From Paenibacillus harenae (lineage in GTDB: Bacteria; Bacillota; Bacilli; Paenibacillales; Paenibacillaceae), in the NCBI RefSeq assembly GCF_030812415.1, contig NZ_JAUSST010000001.1, positions 186,001 through 250,000 of the forward strand: DNA of 64,000 nucleotides. The letters are read 5' to 3'. Below, piece after piece: positions 35,454 to 44,111 of this stretch. Within the stretch, counting starts at the first letter, position 1. Each line of letters starts with the position of its first letter. The position numbers were made by a program, and so were the translations under genes. The notes below the pieces were generated by a model. The model was not told where the DNA came from, ran no database searches, and worked only from the letters and a program-made list of their open reading frames with translations.

Positions 35454-37540
35454 GACATCACCCGTTTGAACATCTTTTCCAACTGATAGGTCGATAGATG
35501 CACGATAATAGGACGCCCATGCGGACAGGTGTAAGGCTGCTTGCATGCGCCAAGACGGCTGAGCAGGGCGTCGCCTTCCTCGCGGTTCATCCGGTCGTTG
35601 GCTTTGATCGATGCCTTGCAGGAGCACATGATGGCCGCCTTCTCGCGCAGCTTCGCAATATCGATCGACTTTCGTTCGGCCATGAGCAGCTCGGCCATTT
35701 CTTCGATGATCGCTTTTTCTTCGCCGCTTGGCATCCACTCCGGATAGGAACGGACGAGGAATGTCTGCGAGCCGAACGGCTCAACCTCTACGCCCGCCTC
35801 CGCGAACAAATGAAGCTGCTCGCGAAGCTGCGATGCTTCGCCCGGCGTAAACTCCAGCGTTAACGGAACGAGCAATTGCTGGCTTGCCGCTTCGGGATTG
35901 CCGAACTTCCGGTAATAGTATTCGTAGTTGATCCGCTCATGCGCCGCATGCTGATCGATCAAATACAGCCCATCGTCCGCCTGCGCCACGATATACGTCC
36001 CATGATGCTGACCGATCCAGTGAAGTTCGGGAAAGGTTGATTTCTCCCCTTCATCGGGCAAGTGCCCGGCAGTTTGGCTTAAAGCTCGATCGCCGGAGAA
36101 CTGGCCTGAATCATATTCCGGTTGATAGTCGTTTGCTTGCGGGATATGCTGAACACCGCTCGCACCTGCTTCCAAGTCGGGGGGGTGCTGCGGCCATGGA
36201 GCCGAAGCTTCCCGGATTATACCATTCGGTTGCTTTTCGATATTTTGGGGTGAATAGAGCCTACTTGTTGCATCGCGCGGCACATACTCCTTATCGGCGC
36301 TGGCGGAGTAAGGTGCCGAATGCGTGCTTGGACGCGAAGAAGCCGGCGATTGCGGCTTCGCCCAAGAGGACGAGTCGGCGCGAGACGGACCCTCAGCCGG
36401 TCTCGATTCGCGCTGGCTGGAAGCCGCTATCTCGGCAATGGAAGGCAGCGAAGATGAGAGCTGATCCTCAGGCCGATGAAACGATATCGCATCCTGAACG
36501 AATAGCGGCTTGGAGCGCTCCTGCTTCCCTGCGTCCGGACCCGGGATGTAACGCTGCTTGCCGAGTACCTTGCGAATCGCATCTTCGAGCAGCATGCGAA
36601 GCTCGGCTTCCTTGCTGAACCGGACCTCCATCTTCGATGGATGAACGTTCACATCGAGCAAGCTCGGATGCATGCCAAGCTCGATGACCGCTAGCGGAAA
36701 ACGGTTGATTGGCAGAAGCGTATGATAAGCTTGAAGCAACGATTGATTGATGGCATGGCTTCGTATATAACGGCCGTTCACGATCGCCGTAATCCCATTG
36801 CGGTTTGCTCTGGTCAGCTCAGGCCTCGAGATATAGCCGCGAAGCTCGTAATCGGAGCTTTCCGCTTCGACAGCCAGCATCGCCTTGGCTGTGTTCGTAC
36901 CGTATATAGCCGCGATAACTTGCAGACGGTCGCCTGTTCCAAGCGTTTGCAGCAGCGTGCTGCCGTTATGCTTGAATGTAAAAGCGACGCCCGGATGAGC
37001 CAGCGCGATCCGGTTCACATAGTCGGAAATATGACCAAGCTCCGTCTGGATCGCTTTCATGTATTTGAGCCTTGCGGGCGTGTTATAAAACAAATCCCGA
37101 ACGGTCATATCCGTGCCTTGCGGCGCATTGGCCGGCTCGTTGACGGTCACGTTGCCGCCTTCGATCACGATCTGTCTCGCAAGCCCCGTATCGGTGTCGG
37201 CCGATGTACAGGATAGTCGCGATACCGCCGCGATACTCGGCAGCGCCTCCCCCCGGAAGCCGAGGCTGGCGATTTTGAACAGATCGCTGCTCGTCGATAT
37301 TTTGCTCGTGGCGTGACGCTGAAACGCCGTCAAAATATCCGATGCTTCAATGCCGTAGCCATTATCAACGACGCGCATTAACGTAAGGCCGCCCTCTTCG
37401 ATCGTGATGTCGATCGTCGTGCTTCCCGCGTCAATGGCGTTCTCGACCAGTTCTTTAATGACGGCGGCAGGCCGCTCAACAACCTCGCCTGCCGCGATCT
37501 GATTGGCAAGCTGCTCGTCCAGTATTTTGATTTTTCCCAT
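35450..37540 (-). CDS. mutL: DNA mismatch repair protein MutL
   Basis: The 696-residue protein has the GHKL ATPase N-terminus (NQIAAGEVVERPAAVIKELVENAIDAGST, DNGYGI, FRGEALPSIA). A long Ser/Pro-rich linker (about 355-500) follows, then a C-terminal endonuclease domain with DQHAAHERINYE (the DQHA(X)2E(X)4E metal motif), CSCKASIKAN and CPHGRP. It is therefore a nicking MutL, as expected in bacteria without MutH. It lies directly downstream of mutS, with 26 bases between them. Confidence 0.97.
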   Translation of the reverse strand: MGKIKILDEQLANQIAAGEVVERPAAVIKELVENAIDAGSTTIDITIEEGGLTLMRVVDNGYGIEASDILTAFQRHATSKISTSSDLFKIASLGFRGEALPSIAAVSRLSCTSADTDTGLARQIVIEGGNVTVNEPANAPQGTDMTVRDLFYNTPARLKYMKAIQTELGHISDYVNRIALAHPGVAFTFKHNGSTLLQTLGTGDRLQVIAAIYGTNTAKAMLAVEAESSDYELRGYISRPELTRANRNGITAIVNGRYIRSHAINQSLLQAYHTLLPINRFPLAVIELGMHPSLLDVNVHPSKMEVRFSKEAELRMLLEDAIRKVLGKQRYIPGPDAGKQERSKPLFVQDAISFHRPEDQLSSSLPSIAEIAASSQRESRPAEGPSRADSSSWAKPQSPASSRPSTHSAPYSASADKEYVPRDATSRLYSPQNIEKQPNGIIREASAPWPQHPPDLEAGASGVQHIPQANDYQPEYDSGQFSGDRALSQTAGHLPDEGEKSTFPELHWIGQHHGTYIVAQADDGLYLIDQHAAHERINYEYYYRKFGNPEAASQQLLVPLTLEFTPGEASQLREQLHLFAEAGVEVEPFGSQTFLVRSYPEWMPSGEEKAIIEEMAELLMAERKSIDIAKLREKAAIMCSCKASIKANDRMNREEGDALLSRLGACKQPYTCPHGRPIIVHLSTYQLEKMFKRVMS

Positions 37541-37566
37541 AACGCCTGCATGACCTCCCTTCGCGA

Positions 37567-40245
37567 TTAGTCGTTCAGCTTGCTCTTCATATCATTCAGC
37601 CACTGCATCGCTTGCATCGGCGTTAAATTAAACAAATCCAGTTTTCGCAATTGCTCGGCAAGCAGTTCCGCCTTCGGACTGACTTTGCGCTTCGACTGAT
37701 CTTGCGTGGCAGCATGCGCGGGCTCATCGAAGATCGACAGCTGTACGACGGTTGCCGAAGCCGATAAAGCGGCAGTCGGTTCATAGCTTGCGGCGGTTTC
37801 TGCTACGGCTTCGATAGATGAGGCCGGATTGCCGGCTGCTTGTATTGGAGCCGGTGGAGACGCATGCTCCGCTCCATCAAGAAGCTCGTATGCACGGCCA
37901 ATGATCGATTGCGGAAGTCCGGCAAGCTGCGCGCAATAGATGCCGTAGCTCGTGCTGGCCGCGCCGGATATCAGCTTGCGAAGGAAGGTGACGTTGTCGC
38001 CGCTCTCCTCGACTGCCATCCGCGCGTTCGCTAGTGCCGGAAGCGAATCTTCCAGATGCGCCAACTCGTGGAAGTGAGTCGATACAAGCGCTTTGCAGCC
38101 GATATGATGATGAACGTATTCGATAACCGCTTGGGCGATCGCCATTCCCTCGCCCGTCGATGTACCTCGACCAAGCTCGTCAATAATGACAAGGCTGCTC
38201 GCCGAAGCTTTTTCGGTCATGATCTGAATGTCCTTCATCTCGACCATGAACGTGCTTTGACCGCCGATCAGATCGTCCGCAGCCCCGATCCGGGTGAAGA
38301 TCCGATCGATAAGCGGAATAACGGCCGACTTGGCAGGAACGAAGCATCCGATCTGAGCCATGATGCAGATGAGCGCGACTTGGCGCATATAGGTGCTTTT
38401 GCCGGCCATATTCGGGCCGGTTATAAGCAGCATCCACTGATCTTCCTTGCGCAAAGATGTTCCGTTGGCAATGAACGGCGTGCCGTCCATCATCGCTTCA
38501 ACGACGGGATGGCGGCCGTCTTCGATCTGCAGGTCATAGGCTTCATTGATCTGAGGACGCGAGAATCGACGCTCCGCGCTTACATGCGCCAGCGATTGAT
38601 AGGCGTCAATCTCGGCGATTATAGCCGCGGCGCGCTGCAGCCGGTGCAGATGCAACGACAGATGATCGCGCAGCTCGATGAACTTCTCGTACTCCAGGTC
38701 GACCATTTTATCCTCGGCTTCGAGAATGAGGCGTTCCTTTTCCTTGAGCTCCGGCGTTACGAAACGTTCCGCATTCGCAAGCGTCTGCTTGCGCTCGTAA
38801 CGGCCTTCAGGCAGCATCGACAGGTTCGATTTGGATACTTCCAAAAAGTAGCCGAACACCTTGTTATAGCCGATCTTCAGCGACTTGATGCCCGTTGCTT
38901 CCCGCTCCTGGCGCTCCAGCTCGGCAAGCCAGCGCTTGCCATTCGTGCTGGCTTCGCGCAATTGGTCGAGGTAGGCATCGTAGCCCGCGCGAATAAGCCC
39001 GCCTTCGCGTATCGTCACAGGCGGCTCTTCAACGATGACCGTATCGATCATATCGGCCAGGTCGGCGCAATCGTCGACACCGGCGACGAGCGCGCGCAGC
39101 ATCTCCGAACCCGATTGACCGCAAAGCGCAGCCAATCCCGGAATCCGGCGCAGCGAGCTCTTAAGCGCGTTCAGATCGCGGCCGTTCGCGCTGCCGAAGG
39201 CAACTCTGCCGACCAACCGCTCAAGATCGTAAATCGGCTGCAGCTCGGAGCGGATATCTTCCCTCAGGATAAGATTGCGGTACAGCTCCTCCACCGCGTC
39301 CAATCTTGCATCGATAACCGACTTGCTAAGGAGCGGCTTGTCGATCCATCTGCGCAGCATCCGTGCTCCCATCGACGTTTGTGTGCGATCCAGCAGCCAG
39401 AGCAAAGAGCCTTTCTTGCTGCGGTCCCGGACCGTCTCCGTAAGCTCCAGATTGCGGCGCGTATAATGATCCAATATCATATATTGATTCGGTTCGTAAG
39501 AACTGATCGTCTGCACATGGCCTAATGAGCGCTTCTGAGTCTCGTCAAGGTAGCCCGTTAGCACGCTGACGGCAAGGAGCCTCGCTTCGGACAGGCCGTC
39601 CAGCTCGCCGGGCTTGAAATGCTGCTGCAGCTTGTTTTGTTCCATCGGCTCGCGTGCCGTAAGCAGCAATTGCCGATTCCATACGGCCGCACCTTGAAGC
39701 TCGTCCATCAAATCGGAATCGCCGACAATCTCGGCAGGCTGATAAACGTTGATCTCGTCAATAAGCGCTTCAAGCTGTTCGGGCACGGACGTTACGTACA
39801 GCTCGCCCGTCGACAGGTCGCAGGCAGACAAGCCAAGCATCCCGTTCGCATTGACTACGGCAACGATAAAATTGTTCGTCTTGCCCTCGAGCGACTTGGT
39901 CTCCATCACCGTGCCAGGCGTTATGATTCGAACAATCTCGCGCCGCACGACGCCCTTCGATGCGGCAGGATCTTCGACCTGTTCGCAAACGGCTACCTTA
40001 TATCCTTTCTCGACCAGCCTGCTTATGTAGTTTTCCGCGGAATGATGGGGAACGCCGCACATCGGTATTTTCTGATCCGTTCCGCCATCGCGGCCGGTCA
40101 ACGTTATTTCAAGTTCGCGCGAAGCGTTGATCGCATCGTCGAAAAACATTTCATAGAAGTCGCCTAAGCGAAAAAACAAAAACGCGTCCTTCGCTTGCTC
40201 CTTAACGGCAAGATATTGTTGAATCATCGGGGTATAGGTTGACAT
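37567..40245 (-). CDS. mutS: DNA mismatch recognition ATPase MutS
   Basis: The 892-residue MutS I protein begins MSTYTPMIQQYLAVK, with the mismatch-reading Phe-x-Glu in DFYEMFFDD, the connector and lever domains, and the ABC-type ATPase (GPNMAGKST, DELGRGTSTGEG, STHFHELAHLE). A proline/alanine-rich linker and C-terminal dimerisation tail follow. The ATG at 40245 has GAGGAGG six bases upstream; the frame extends further upstream but the extra 38 codons look non-coding. It heads the mutS-mutL operon. Confidence 0.97.
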   Translation of the reverse strand: MSTYTPMIQQYLAVKEQAKDAFLFFRLGDFYEMFFDDAINASRELEITLTGRDGGTDQKIPMCGVPHHSAENYISRLVEKGYKVAVCEQVEDPAASKGVVRREIVRIITPGTVMETKSLEGKTNNFIVAVVNANGMLGLSACDLSTGELYVTSVPEQLEALIDEINVYQPAEIVGDSDLMDELQGAAVWNRQLLLTAREPMEQNKLQQHFKPGELDGLSEARLLAVSVLTGYLDETQKRSLGHVQTISSYEPNQYMILDHYTRRNLELTETVRDRSKKGSLLWLLDRTQTSMGARMLRRWIDKPLLSKSVIDARLDAVEELYRNLILREDIRSELQPIYDLERLVGRVAFGSANGRDLNALKSSLRRIPGLAALCGQSGSEMLRALVAGVDDCADLADMIDTVIVEEPPVTIREGGLIRAGYDAYLDQLREASTNGKRWLAELERQEREATGIKSLKIGYNKVFGYFLEVSKSNLSMLPEGRYERKQTLANAERFVTPELKEKERLILEAEDKMVDLEYEKFIELRDHLSLHLHRLQRAAAIIAEIDAYQSLAHVSAERRFSRPQINEAYDLQIEDGRHPVVEAMMDGTPFIANGTSLRKEDQWMLLITGPNMAGKSTYMRQVALICIMAQIGCFVPAKSAVIPLIDRIFTRIGAADDLIGGQSTFMVEMKDIQIMTEKASASSLVIIDELGRGTSTGEGMAIAQAVIEYVHHHIGCKALVSTHFHELAHLEDSLPALANARMAVEESGDNVTFLRKLISGAASTSYGIYCAQLAGLPQSIIGRAYELLDGAEHASPPAPIQAAGNPASSIEAVAETAASYEPTAALSASATVVQLSIFDEPAHAATQDQSKRKVSPKAELLAEQLRKLDLFNLTPMQAMQWLNDMKSKLND

Positions 40246-40410
40246 TTCGAGCCTCCTCATGGGCAATGCGGGAGTATGGCAGGTTGATCCAGTCTCCGGG
40301 TAACGTAAACAATAGACTTTTATTATACCAAGCGGAACAGATGTACGCCATATCATCATAGAGAAACGGGGGAGGTCAGGGATAAGATGGAAAGTTCCAC
40401 TTTAGGCACA

Positions 40411-40456
40411 GTTATGGCTCGTTTGAAGTCGCTAAGTCGGGAAATACGACTTTTTC
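40411..40456. repeat. Imperfect direct repeat, copy 1
   Basis: This 46-base copy begins GTTATGGCTCGTTTGAAGTC and ends with GGGAAATACGACTTTTTC. Copy 2 begins 124 bases later with the same plan, GCTATGGTTAGTTTGAAGTC ... GGGAAATTCCGCTTACTTC. The similarity extends upstream into a shared TCCACTT block in both. Confidence 0.7.
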
Positions 40457-40534
40457 AAGAGTTGAGACGCGTAATAAGCTCAGTAGTCCATATATTTGAA
40501 TGGTTAAGACGAAAAAATCCACTTAAGATTTGCT

Positions 40535-40580
40535 GCTATGGTTAGTTTGAAGTCATTGGTTGGGAAATTCCGCTTACTTC
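40535..40580. repeat. Imperfect direct repeat, copy 2
   Basis: Second copy of the module at 40411-40456, with one single-base gap and conserved blocks TATGG, GTTTGAAGTC and GGGAAAT. It may belong to a dispersed intergenic repeat family of the genome (inference). Confidence 0.7.
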
Positions 40581-40653
40581 GAAACAGACCGCGAAAGAGA
40601 ATAAGCCACCGCTTCGCGCCAGGATGAATTGGCGGAAGGGATGGCTTGCGCAG

Positions 40654-42048
40654 CTAATTCAAAGGGATGCGCCACTTCAGGCGGATGTCCGCTTTCTCGT
40701 CCCAGCTCGCGCCGCGGCGGGCCGCATCCAGCAGCGGCTCGATGTATGGCGCGAGCTCACGCCAGCTCGCCGCGGCGGTTAAGCTCGCGGCGATCCGGTC
40801 CAGGCAGCCGGCAAGCTCCGCGCGGTCGCCGGCGTAATACGCTTCGACATACCGCTCCTCGAGAGCCGGAATGTATGGCAATGTCCACGCCTCGCGCGCG
40901 CATAGTAGCGCAAGCGCGAAGGCGCCCTTCGCCGCTGCCGGCGAGACGAGCCAGCTCGGCAGCGTCCGGTATTCGAAGCCGCCATGCGGCTGCATCCGAT
41001 AGTCCCCGAGCGTTCCGTAACGGGGACGGCGGCCTCGCCCGGCGGGGTCTTCGATGAGAGCGAGCGGGAATGCCGCGAAGCTGTCGAGCAGGCGGAGCAA
41101 GCGCGTTGTAAGCGGCGCTCCGCTGAGATGGATGTGCCCGCCGAGCGCTAGCCCCGGCACGGGCATGGCTCCGGCGGCCCAGCGCAGCGAGGGGTCGCCG
41201 ATCCGCCGCGCGGCGCGGAGCAGCAAGCGCCGTACGCCCGCGGCGAGCGCGGCCGGGTCGGCGGCCGGCTCGGGGCGCAACTCGGCGACGGGATACAGCA
41301 GCCGTCGCCCGACAAGCATCGCGTCCGCGCCCGCTGCGCCGCCCGTGGCCGCGCCGAAGAAACGCGACGCCGCCGCTATCCGCCCCGCCGGCGTCACCAG
41401 CGCAAACTCCGGATCGGCGCCGATCAACAGCGGCAGCCGATCCGCTCGTTCCGCCCTCTCCGCCGCATACCAAGCGGCGAAACGCTGCGCCGCCTCTGCC
41501 TCCAGTTGCGCATTCCGCAACTGCGGCCAAATCGATCGGACGGCAGTTCGCCCGTCCCCGCCAAGCGCCACCTCGGCCTCGCCGATATCGAGGCCGAGCG
41601 CATACAACCCTTGCACGGCGGCGCGGACCACCCGCCGAATCAACGGATCGTCAGTCGCGAGCCGACCGGCGATCGGTTTGCCTGAGGTTTCGAGCCTCTC
41701 CACCGATAACGCATCCAAATGAAACACGCGCACCAAGTAAACGCGAACGCTCTCCAGCGGTTTTCCGATAAGACCGGCGCGTTTCCACATACGCTCCTTT
41801 GCCGCGCCATCCATGCGTGCGGATTGCGCCGCTTTGACATTAAGTATCCATACGTTGGGGAAGCGGCTCTCGTCGAACGGTCGCGAATCGCTCCAGACGA
41901 TAACGGCGTCGCCTTCCTTCACGGCCGTCCAGCCTTGCGCCGACAACGGTTTCCCTTCGCGCTCGCCTGCTGATCGGTGAAGCCGGCCGGCCGGATCTAC
42001 CAGCTCCATCCGATCGTAATTGCCGCGCCATATCCATGTCGAGCCCAT
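40654..42048 (-). CDS. Putative amidoligase (COOH-NH2 ligase-type) protein, GC-rich
   Basis: The 464-residue protein has an N-terminal half of unknown fold (WIWRGNYDRMELVDP, AVIVWSDS, VYLVRVFHLDALSVERLET) and a C-terminal domain. That domain carries IGADPEFALVTP, LGGHIHLSG, the acidic EDPAGRGRRPRYG and HGGFEYRTLPSWLV, the pattern of the glutamine-synthetase-fold COOH-NH2 amidoligases. These make ATP-dependent amide bonds; the substrate is unknown. The ATG at 42048 has a modest AAAGGCGG site; the frame is open upstream to 42339, but that part looks non-coding. Base composition is visibly more GC-rich than neighbouring genes. It separates cotE from mutS, which adjoin in Bacillus. Confidence 0.72.
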   Translation of the reverse strand: MGSTWIWRGNYDRMELVDPAGRLHRSAGEREGKPLSAQGWTAVKEGDAVIVWSDSRPFDESRFPNVWILNVKAAQSARMDGAAKERMWKRAGLIGKPLESVRVYLVRVFHLDALSVERLETSGKPIAGRLATDDPLIRRVVRAAVQGLYALGLDIGEAEVALGGDGRTAVRSIWPQLRNAQLEAEAAQRFAAWYAAERAERADRLPLLIGADPEFALVTPAGRIAAASRFFGAATGGAAGADAMLVGRRLLYPVAELRPEPAADPAALAAGVRRLLLRAARRIGDPSLRWAAGAMPVPGLALGGHIHLSGAPLTTRLLRLLDSFAAFPLALIEDPAGRGRRPRYGTLGDYRMQPHGGFEYRTLPSWLVSPAAAKGAFALALLCAREAWTLPYIPALEERYVEAYYAGDRAELAGCLDRIAASLTAAASWRELAPYIEPLLDAARRGASWDEKADIRLKWRIPLN

Positions 42049-42302
42049 CCTCTCGCCGCCTTTGCCGCGCAAATTTTCCTTCGAGCTGCCAACGTTGAAA
42101 GCACTCAAATCAGCAACTGTGCCTGTACATGAGCTTATGCTCAGCCCGCTTTCAATCCCGTATGAGGACATATTTGATCTTACAGAGAGAGGCTGGGTAT
42201 ATAACCGCATCGTGAGAGTGCATTTGCGCTTACGGAACGATGTGGTGTAATTCGTCGCCGGATTGCGGCATAGACGGGTTACCTGTATTTTTTCAAAAAA
42301 AA
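42049..42302. other. Intergenic leader upstream of the amidoligase-like gene
   Basis: About 250 bases between the cotE terminator and the amidoligase-like ATG. The minus frame stays open through most of it, but codon use and sequence look non-coding. I see no convincing promoter boxes. Confidence 0.45.
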
Positions 42303-42318
42303 GAGGGCTTTCGCCCTC
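42290..42318 (-). terminator. Terminator after cotE
   Basis: GAGGGC-GAAA-GCCCTC followed on the minus strand by TTTTTTTTGAAAA. A textbook hairpin with GNRA-type loop. Confidence 0.92.
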
Positions 42319-42372
42319 GACATACTGCTCGCGCAGCATATGATACTGTAGAAGTAGCGCTTACCCGCTTAC

Positions 42373-42939
42373 TTAGAGCTCGTCGTCCAGCAAGTCTGGA
42401 TCCAAATCCTCGTAGTCGCCATCTTCGCCGAGGCTGAATTCCAAGTCTTTGCCGTCCAGGTCGTCGCAACCGCCTGGTATTACGGCCACGCAAACTTTGG
42501 TCTCGGCAATCATTTCTACCGAAAACTCCCGTTCGACCCGGATAATGACGCCTGAGCCGTTGGACGAAATGTTCGCTTCGATGCAGTTAGGCTCTTGCAG
42601 CACGTCTGCGGACACTTCTTCCGTCGCCGCCCTATGTTTAGGATCTACATAAGAGAGAGCGACATGCTCCACGTAATGTACGGATTCTTTTGCTACGTCT
42701 GTTTGCGAGTTTTTGCTGTACGAATACCAAATGTTGATATCGTAAGTACCGATTACCTCAATACCGTCGCCCGAACGAACCGCTTCATACTGATGGTTGA
42801 TAATCCATGCTCCGAGAATACTCGTCGGATGATGAGGCGGCGTAACGGTATGGGTTACAGTGGAAAACTTACGACCTTTGCCGCAGACAGCTTTCGTAAT
42901 GATTTCTCTGCACTGAAGCTGTTTATCTGCAATAGTCAT
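42373..42939 (-). CDS. cotE: Outer spore coat morphogenetic protein CotE
   Basis: The 188-residue protein matches CotE in order: CREIITKAVCGKGRKFS, HHPTSILGAWIINHQYEA, YDINIWYSYSKNSQT, QEPNCIEANISSNGSGVIIRVEREF, AETKVCVAV, and an Asp/Glu-rich tail (DYEDLDPDLLDDEL). CotE directs assembly of the outer coat onto the SpoIVA/SafA layer during sporulation. The ATG at 42939 has GGAGGAGG eight bases upstream, which fits better than the ATG ten codons earlier. Spore-specific sigma factors should drive it. Confidence 0.95.
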   Translation of the reverse strand: MTIADKQLQCREIITKAVCGKGRKFSTVTHTVTPPHHPTSILGAWIINHQYEAVRSGDGIEVIGTYDINIWYSYSKNSQTDVAKESVHYVEHVALSYVDPKHRAATEEVSADVLQEPNCIEANISSNGSGVIIRVEREFSVEMIAETKVCVAVIPGGCDDLDGKDLEFSLGEDGDYEDLDPDLLDDEL

Positions 42940-42973
42940 CGATTTAACCTCCTCCATACAATCATTCATTTAA

Positions 42974-42981
42974 AGTGTATG
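42974..42981 (-). promoter_or_regulatory. Candidate sporulation-type -10 element of cotE
   Basis: The minus strand has CATACACT, which fits the sigma-E -10 consensus CATACANT and resembles sigma-K sites (CATANNNT), about 35 bases before the cotE ATG. No strong -35 stands out; an AC dinucleotide 17 bases upstream would suit sigma-K. Confidence 0.4.
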
Positions 42982-43019
42982 CAGGACATTCGTCTAGGGT
43001 GACTGTTTCTTTTTCGGAA

Positions 43020-43063
43020 ATATAAGATAAATATAAGCGATATACTTATATAACAACTTATAT
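43020..43063. repeat. Paired inverted heptamers upstream of cotE
   Basis: ATATAAG occurs at 43020-43026 and 43031-43037, and its complement CTTATAT at 43045-43051 and 43057-43063. The spacings of 11 and 12 bases place the sites on one face of the helix. It resembles a cooperative operator about 40-80 bases upstream of the cotE -10 candidate; the protein is unknown. Confidence 0.65.
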
Positions 43064-43103
43064 TTCTCCGCAAACCTCGCAACGAATTTTCTCCCTCTAT
43101 ATG

Positions 43104-44072
43104 CTATGACGCCTGTTCGGACAAAATGACTTTTCTTTTTTTGAGTCGCTTCGCGATGGCCAAATATCTCTCCAGCTCATGAAGCAGCGTCAGAAGCGCC
43201 GCTCTCACCTCGAATTCCTCGCGTGTCCTAGGCAGCTCCATCCCTCGAAACCGCATGGACAGCTCCTGCAAACGAACTTCGACCGAGCCCTCGTACACAT
43301 CCGACTTCACATCTGCAGCTAGCCTCTCAAGCAGCTCGGCGATCAGGACGCCCTGCGGCCACTTCTCATAGACGAAAGCCAGCTCGACGAGCATCTTCTG
43401 CACGGAATCAAGCTGCTGACGCCTCATCTCGAAGTAAGTCGACCAATAGTGCTCCTGTCCCCAGATCCGATTCTCGCGATTTCGTACCGAACGCTGCGCG
43501 CCGTCTTCAATCGCACGGAAAGCGTCAAGCAGCTCCTCCCCGTCCCATAGATGAGCGGGATTGCGAAGCGTCAAGGCCATCTCTGTGAAAATAACGCTGA
43601 AATTGTCCTCGATAGCGAGCCGATTGCTCGCCAAATGCTTCTCGTCCTTCGGCATATAGACGAAGTTGAGTACGGTTGCCCAACCGAGTCCGGCGAACAA
43701 CAGCATAATTTCGTTGCCGATAATATCCGTGGTCACTTCAGCCCTGTCGAACAGATGGAAGACGATGACCGAGCTAGTCACGATTCCGTCCTTCAACTGG
43801 AAGCGCGACAGAATCGGGAATGTAATCAGGATGAAGACCGCGACCGCCCAGATATGGAAGCCGAACAGCGTGAATATAAGCGATGCAAAAAAAAGTCCCA
43901 GCACCGAAGCGACGAATCGGACGATGGCGCTTTTCAGCCCCTTCATCCTCGTAACTTCGACGCCGAGAATAGCCAATATGCCAGCTCCAAGCGGCGGCTC
44001 AAGGCCGAAATAGACGGCAGTATAAATGGCTGCGATGGCAGCCAGCGCTGTTTTGACGATACGTATGCCCAT
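43104..44072 (-). CDS. Aromatic acid exporter (FUSC-like) family membrane protein
   Basis: The 322-residue protein has an N-terminal block of about four to five membrane helices (residues 5-145, starting KTALAAIAAIYTAVYFGLEPPLGAGILAILGV). A soluble, helix-rich C-terminal domain (about 150-320) contains IWGQEHYWSTYFEMRRQQ. This two-part plan is that of the Firmicutes YqjA/YgaE-like aromatic-acid-exporter family related to AaeB. Export of aromatic acids is inferred from the family name; the substrate is not shown. It is transcribed toward cotE and downstream of the NMT1-type ABC operon by 39 bases. Confidence 0.85.
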   Translation of the reverse strand: MGIRIVKTALAAIAAIYTAVYFGLEPPLGAGILAILGVEVTRMKGLKSAIVRFVASVLGLFFASLIFTLFGFHIWAVAVFILITFPILSRFQLKDGIVTSSVIVFHLFDRAEVTTDIIGNEIMLLFAGLGWATVLNFVYMPKDEKHLASNRLAIEDNFSVIFTEMALTLRNPAHLWDGEELLDAFRAIEDGAQRSVRNRENRIWGQEHYWSTYFEMRRQQLDSVQKMLVELAFVYEKWPQGVLIAELLERLAADVKSDVYEGSVEVRLQELSMRFRGMELPRTREEFEVRAALLTLLHELERYLAIAKRLKKRKVILSEQAS

Positions 44073-44111
44073 GGTAATGATCCTCGCGATTAGTAAGTTG
44101 TTGAATCCATC

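Larger units (their letters stand above)
40246..40653. other. 408-base intergenic stretch holding an imperfect direct repeat
   Basis: This gap lies between the mutS start and the end of the amidoligase-like gene. It should hold the mutS promoter on the minus strand, but I could not place one confidently. No ORF of note is seen. Its central part (about 40389-40580) contains two diverged copies of a sequence module, listed separately. Confidence 0.6.

Noticed and set aside
35454..35738. Longer N-terminus for the RsmJ-like protein
   Set aside because: These codons overlap the end of mutL in another frame and have a Arg/Gln-rich shadow character; the ATGA-overlap start at 35453 is better.
38056..39525. 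489-codon open frame on the plus strand opposite mutS
   Set aside because: It is a complementary-frame shadow of mutS, with no ribosome site and composition that follows the mutS codons; no sequence features of its own.
41054..41722. 222-codon and 257-codon open frames within the amidoligase-like gene (plus and other minus frame)
   Set aside because: High local GC removes stop codons in several frames. Only the frame with the GADPEF and GGHIHLSG motifs shows protein-like conservation.
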